DNA of 64,000 nucleotides from the NCBI RefSeq assembly GCF_029892105.1, contig NZ_JARZAJ010000015.1, positions 124,001 to 188,000 of the forward strand. The letters are read 5' to 3'. The DNA is from Kitasatospora sp. GP82 (GTDB lineage Bacteria; Actinomycetota; Actinomycetes; Streptomycetales; Streptomycetaceae). The notes under the pieces were generated by a model. That model saw only the letters and a program-made list of their open reading frames with translations, was not told the DNA's origin and searched no databases. Position 1 is the stretch's first letter; every line of letters begins with the position of its first letter. Shown one piece after another: positions 60,353 through 64,000 of the stretch. Made by a program: the position numbers and the translations under genes.

Positions 60353-63300
60353 TCAGCGCATCGAGCCCGTGCGCAGCAGCGTACGGATCACCCGCATCGC
60401 GACGGAGAGGCTGGACAGCTCGTAGTTGTCCGAACTCCTTATGTCGTCCAGGGTGGTGCGCGCCCGGCCCAGCAGGGTGCTGTTGATCTCGGCCCAGGCC
60501 TCGTACCGCTCCTCGGGGGTGGCACCCTCGGGGCCGCAGGCCAGGATGTCGGCGGTCAGCGCCGAGTGGGCCGCGAACAGGTCCTCGCGGATGGCCGCGC
60601 GGGCCATCGAGGACCAGCGGTCGGTGCGGGGCAGGTCGATGATCCGGTCCAGCAGGTGGGTGATCTGCAGGCGGTCGGCGAGGTCGTAGTAGAGCTCGGC
60701 GACCTCGGCGACCTGGGCGCCGGAGCGGTCCGCGACCTCGACCATGTCGAGGGCCGGGAAGGTCGAGGAGAGGCCCGCGATCCTGGTGGCCAGGCTCTCG
60801 CGGACACCGGCCTCGGCCAGCTCCTGGTAGACCGACTCGAACCACACCAGGTCCTCGCCGCGCAGCGGCTTGGGCAGGCTGCCCCAGACCTGGTCGACAC
60901 CGTCGCGGAAGAACTCGATGGTGCCCGCGATGTCGAGCGGCTGGCGCCGGTTGTTGAGCATCCAGCGGGTGGCGCGCTCGACCAGGCGGCGCGAGTGCAG
61001 CCGCATCTTGGTCTGGATCCGGGCCGGCACCCGGTTGTCCAGGGCCTCGACCTCGTCCCAGATGTCCTCCAGGCTGAAGACGGCGCGCGCCGCGGTGTGC
61101 GAGCGGGCGATCTCCGCCATGGTCGCCCCGGTCTCCTCGCGGAGGCGGAAGGCGAAGGTGCAGCCACCGCGGTTGATCGTGTCGTTGACGATCAGGGTGG
61201 TGATGATCTCCCGGCGCAGCGGGTGCTTGTCGATCGCATCGGCGAAGCGGGTACGCAGTGCGGTCGGGAAGTACTCGTGCAGCGTGCTGCGGAAGTACGG
61301 GTCGTCGGGCAGGTCGGTGGCGAGCAGCTCCTCGGCCAGCACGATCTTGGTGTACGCGAGCAGCACGGACAGCTCGGGCTGGGAGAGCCCTCGCCCGGAC
61401 TGCTGGCGCTCGCGGATCTGGCGCTCGGAGGGCAGGAACTCCAGGGCCCGGTCGAGCTGGCCGTCCGCCTCGTAGCGGTTGATCATGCGCGAGTGCACGT
61501 TGACCAGGCTGTGCGCCTGCTTGACGGCGTTGGCGAGGACCACGTTCTGCGCGTAGTTGTTGCGCAGGACGAGCCGGCCGACCTCGTCGGTCATCTCGGC
61601 GAGCAGCGCGTTGCGCTGCTTGATGGTCATGTCGCCGTCGGCGACCACCTGGTTGAGCAGGATCTTGATGTTCACCTCGTGGTCCGAGGTGTCCACACCG
61701 GCCGAGTTGTCGATGAAGTCGGTGTTGATCCAGCCGCCGGTGCCCTCCGGGCCGCCGACCGCCGCGTACTCGACCCGGCCGAGCTGGGTGCAGCCGAGGT
61801 TGCCGCCCTCGCCGACGACGCGGGCGCGGACCTGGGCGCCGTTGACGCGGATGGAGTCGTTCGCCTTGTCGCCGACCTCGGCGTTGGTCTCGCTGGTGGC
61901 CTTGATGTAGGTGCCGATGCCGCCGTTCCAGAACAGGTCGACGGGCGCCTGCAGGATGGCCTTCATCAGCTCGGCCGGGGTGAGCCGGCTCTCCGCGATG
62001 CCGAGGGCCGCGCGGACCTGCGGGGTCAGCTGGATCGACTTCGCCGACCGGGGGTGCACCCCGCCACCGGCGGAGATCAGGGACTTGTCGTAGTCGTCCC
62101 AGGAGCTGCGCGGCAGGTCGAAGAGCCGGCGGCGCTCCGCGTAGGAGGTGGCGGCGTCCGGGTTCGGGTCGAGGAAGATGTGCCGGTGGTCGAAGGCGGC
62201 GAACAGGCGGATGTGCTCGCTGAGCAGCATGCCGTTGCCGAAGACGTCACCGGACATGTCGCCGATGCCGACCACGGTGAACTCCTGCGACTGGGTGTCC
62301 ACGCCCAGCTCGCGGAAGTTGCGCTTGACGGACTCCCAGGCGCCGCGCGCCGTGATGCCCATGCCCTTGTGGTCGTACCCGGCGGAGCCGCCGGAGGCGA
62401 AGGCGTCGCCGAGCCAGAAGCCGTACGACTCGGCCACACCGTTGGCGATGTCCGAGAAGGTCGCGGTGCCCTTGTCGGCGGCGACGACCAGGTAGGTGTC
62501 GTCCTCGTCGTGGCGGACCACGTCGCGCGGGTGGACGACCTGGCCGCCCTTGAGGTTGTCGGTGATGTCCAGCAGCGCCGAGATGAAGGTCTTGTACGAG
62601 GCGATGCCCTCGGCCATCCAGGCGTCGCGGTCCACCGACGGGTCCGGCAGCTGCTTGGCGACGAAGCCGCCCTTGGCGCCGACCGGGACGATCACGGTGT
62701 TCTTGACCATCTGGGCCTTGACCAAGCCGAGGATCTCGGTGCGGAAGTCCTCGCGCCGGTCGGACCAGCGCAGACCGCCGCGGGCGACCTTGCCGAAGCG
62801 CAGGTGCACGCCCTCGACCCGGGGCGAGTAGACCCAGATCTCGAAGGCCGGGCGCGGGGCCGGCAGGTCTGGGATGGCCTGCGGGTCGAACTTCATCGAG
62901 ACGTACGAGGGCCAGTTGCCCTCGCTGTCGTGCTGGAAGAAGTTGGTCCGCAGGGTGGCCTTGATCAGGTTGAGGAAGGAGCGCAGGATGCGGTCCTCGT
63001 CCAGCGAGACGACCTCGTCCAGGGCACCGGCCAGCTCCTCCAGGATGCCCTCGGTCAGCTCCGCGGCGCCCTGCTGGTGGCCGGGGCTGAGGCGGGCCTC
63101 GAAGAGGTTCACCAGCAGCCGGGTGGTGTGGGTGTTGTTGCGGAGCGCGTCCTCCATGTAGTCCTGGGAGAAGGTGCTCCCGGCCTGGCGGAGGTACTTG
63201 GCGTAGGCGCGCAGCACCATGGCCTGGCGCCAGGTCAGCCCGGCGGTCATGACCAGCTCGTTGAAGCGGTCGTTCTCGGCCTTGCCGGTCCAGGTGGCCG

Positions 63301-64000
63301 CGAAGGTCTCCTGGAAGCGCTCGCGGGCCTCGTCGGTGAGGCCGGTGACCTCGCGCAGCCGCAGGCCGAAGTCGACCACCCAGGCGGTGGAGCCGTCGGC
63401 GCGGGTGAGCGCGTAGGGGTGCTCGTCGAGCACCTCGACGCCCAGGCGCGAGAGCACGGGCAGGACCTCGGTGAGCGAGATCGGGCCGCCGACCCGGTAG
63501 ATCTTGAAGCGGCGCTCGTCGTCGCCCGCGCCGACCGGCTGGTACAGGTTGAGGCGGAAGTCGCCCTCCCCGCTCAGCGACTCGATCTGCTTGAGGTCGG
63601 AGACCGCGGTGCGCGCGGTGAAGTCGGCGCGGTAGCCGTCGGGGAAGGCATTGGCGTACTTGCGGCCCAGCTCGGAGGCCTTCTCCTCGCCCAGCTCAAG
63701 GTGCAGCTGGTCGTGGAAGCCGTCCATCCAGAACCGGGCGGCCTCGGCCAGCTTGGCCTCGATCCGCTCGACGTCGGCGTCGGAGAGCTGCGGCAGCTCG
63801 CTGCCCTTGGCCACCCGGACCACCAGGTGGAGACGGGTGAGCACGGACTCGGTCGAGTAGATCGTGTAGTCGATCGCGTCGCCGTTGAGCTCATCCTTGA
63901 GGATCGCGGTGAGCCGCTCGCGGACCCGGGTGTTGTAGCGGTCGCGCGGCAGGTAGATCAGCGCGGAGAAGTAGCGCCCGTACTCGTCCTGGCGCAGGAA
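60353..64000 (-). CDS. NAD-specific glutamate dehydrogenase (large type), 3' part
   Basis: The gene runs off the right edge; 1215 residues and the stop are visible of an expected ~1650. The frame stays open to base 64000. PVGAKGGFVAKQLPD carries the substrate-binding Lys region, and AVGGPEGTGGWINTDFIDNS and GMGITARGAWESVKRNFREL are characteristic of the 180-kDa NAD-GDH family. It oxidatively deaminates glutamate to 2-oxoglutarate. The N-terminal ACT-like and regulatory domains are beyond the window. It corresponds to SCO2999 by memory. Confidence 0.95.
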   Translation of the reverse strand, partial: FLRQDEYGRYFSALIYLPRDRYNTRVRERLTAILKDELNGDAIDYTIYSTESVLTRLHLVVRVAKGSELPQLSDADVERIEAKLAEAARFWMDGFHDQLHLELGEEKASELGRKYANAFPDGYRADFTARTAVSDLKQIESLSGEGDFRLNLYQPVGAGDDERRFKIYRVGGPISLTEVLPVLSRLGVEVLDEHPYALTRADGSTAWVVDFGLRLREVTGLTDEARERFQETFAATWTGKAENDRFNELVMTAGLTWRQAMVLRAYAKYLRQAGSTFSQDYMEDALRNNTHTTRLLVNLFEARLSPGHQQGAAELTEGILEELAGALDEVVSLDEDRILRSFLNLIKATLRTNFFQHDSEGNWPSYVSMKFDPQAIPDLPAPRPAFEIWVYSPRVEGVHLRFGKVARGGLRWSDRREDFRTEILGLVKAQMVKNTVIVPVGAKGGFVAKQLPDPSVDRDAWMAEGIASYKTFISALLDITDNLKGGQVVHPRDVVRHDEDDTYLVVAADKGTATFSDIANGVAESYGFWLGDAFASGGSAGYDHKGMGITARGAWESVKRNFRELGVDTQSQEFTVVGIGDMSGDVFGNGMLLSEHIRLFAAFDHRHIFLDPNPDAATSYAERRRLFDLPRSSWDDYDKSLISAGGGVHPRSAKSIQLTPQVRAALGIAESRLTPAELMKAILQAPVDLFWNGGIGTYIKATSETNAEVGDKANDSIRVNGAQVRARVVGEGGNLGCTQLGRVEYAAVGGPEGTGGWINTDFIDNSAGVDTSDHEVNIKILLNQVVADGDMTIKQRNALLAEMTDEVGRLVLRNNYAQNVVLANAVKQAHSLVNVHSRMINRYEADGQLDRALEFLPSERQIRERQQSGRGLSQPELSVLLAYTKIVLAEELLATDLPDDPYFRSTLHEYFPTALRTRFADAIDKHPLRREIITTLIVNDTINRGGCTFAFRLREETGATMAEIARSHTAARAVFSLEDIWDEVEALDNRVPARIQTKMRLHSRRLVERATRWMLNNRRQPLDIAGTIEFFRDGVDQVWGSLPKPLRGEDLVWFESVYQELAEAGVRESLATRIAGLSSTFPALDMVEVADRSGAQVAEVAELYYDLADRLQITHLLDRIIDLPRTDRWSSMARAAIREDLFAAHSALTADILACGPEGATPEERYEAWAEINSTLLGRARTTLDDIRSSDNYELSSLSVAMRVIRTLLRTGSMR

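Overview
The window is high-GC DNA from a streptomycete, either Streptomyces or Kitasatospora. Two SsgA-like sporulation/cell-division proteins (a family restricted to such actinomycetes), third-position GC bias, GTG/TTG starts, the GGGGCGCGGGGAACTGCGCG repeat family and the tmRNA tag all point there. From memory, much of the gene order matches the Streptomyces coelicolor block around SCO2924 to SCO2999: 4-hydroxyphenylpyruvate dioxygenase next to an Lrp regulator, YqgE, murA, hup, malic enzyme, helD, nnaR, smpB, ctp, ftsX, ftsE, prfB, pkaB, pkaA, an FHA protein and NAD-glutamate dehydrogenase. So this is mostly a conserved chromosomal core with local insertions, truncations and small unrecognised genes.

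Layout. 0-5.2 kb: a WXG100-like protein coupled to an alpha/beta hydrolase, then two RDD membrane proteins. 5.5-17.4 kb: an SsgA-like gene, a GT87 glycosyltransferase, a CBM2-GH18 chitinase, a two-component system, a half-length 4-hydroxyphenylpyruvate dioxygenase with a divergent Lrp regulator, a Lon-like membrane protease, an IclR regulator, a decayed patch with a LuxR remnant, and a DEAH helicase. 17.8-25.1 kb: a second SsgA-like gene, then an envelope group (MprF-like lysyltransferase, membrane esterase, class F sortase, a chimeric membrane ORF, a deacetylase-like lipoprotein). 25.1-27.6 kb: an MFS exporter, an SMR exporter, and a promoter/cysteine-rich mini-ORF/tRNA-Cys unit. 27.7-31.1 kb: a type VII secretion group (two ESX-like substrates and a mycosin). 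31.3-36 kb: a three-subunit xanthine-dehydrogenase-type operon with two tandem 26-codon mini-ORFs. 36.4-46.3 kb: a truncated GH20 gene, DUF3039, YqgE, murA, hup, malic enzyme, HelD and NnaR. 46.5-53.6 kb: tmRNA (ssrA), a second membrane esterase, smpB, an S41 protease, ftsX/ftsE, a zinc-ribbon protein and prfB. 53.6-60.2 kb: two Ser/Thr kinases and an FHA-FtsK protein. The 3' part of an NAD-glutamate dehydrogenase runs off the right end.

How the genes work together. ssrA and smpB form the trans-translation system. FtsE and FtsX form one complex, with a periplasmic-type protease beside it. The two kinases may phosphorylate ligands of the neighbouring FHA protein. The three oxidoreductase genes make one FAD/2Fe-2S/molybdopterin enzyme. 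Lysyltransferase and esterase are translationally coupled and probably modify the envelope.

The most unusual items are: the 26-codon cysteine-rich ORF placed between its own promoter and tRNA-Cys; the paired coupled mini-ORFs inside the xanthine dehydrogenase operon; a set of truncated or fused genes (dioxygenase, GH20, chimeric membrane ORF, LuxR fragment) that suggests local erosion; and a molybdopterin subunit that appears to lack the usual catalytic Glu. All homology statements come from reading the translations and from memory; no search was run.
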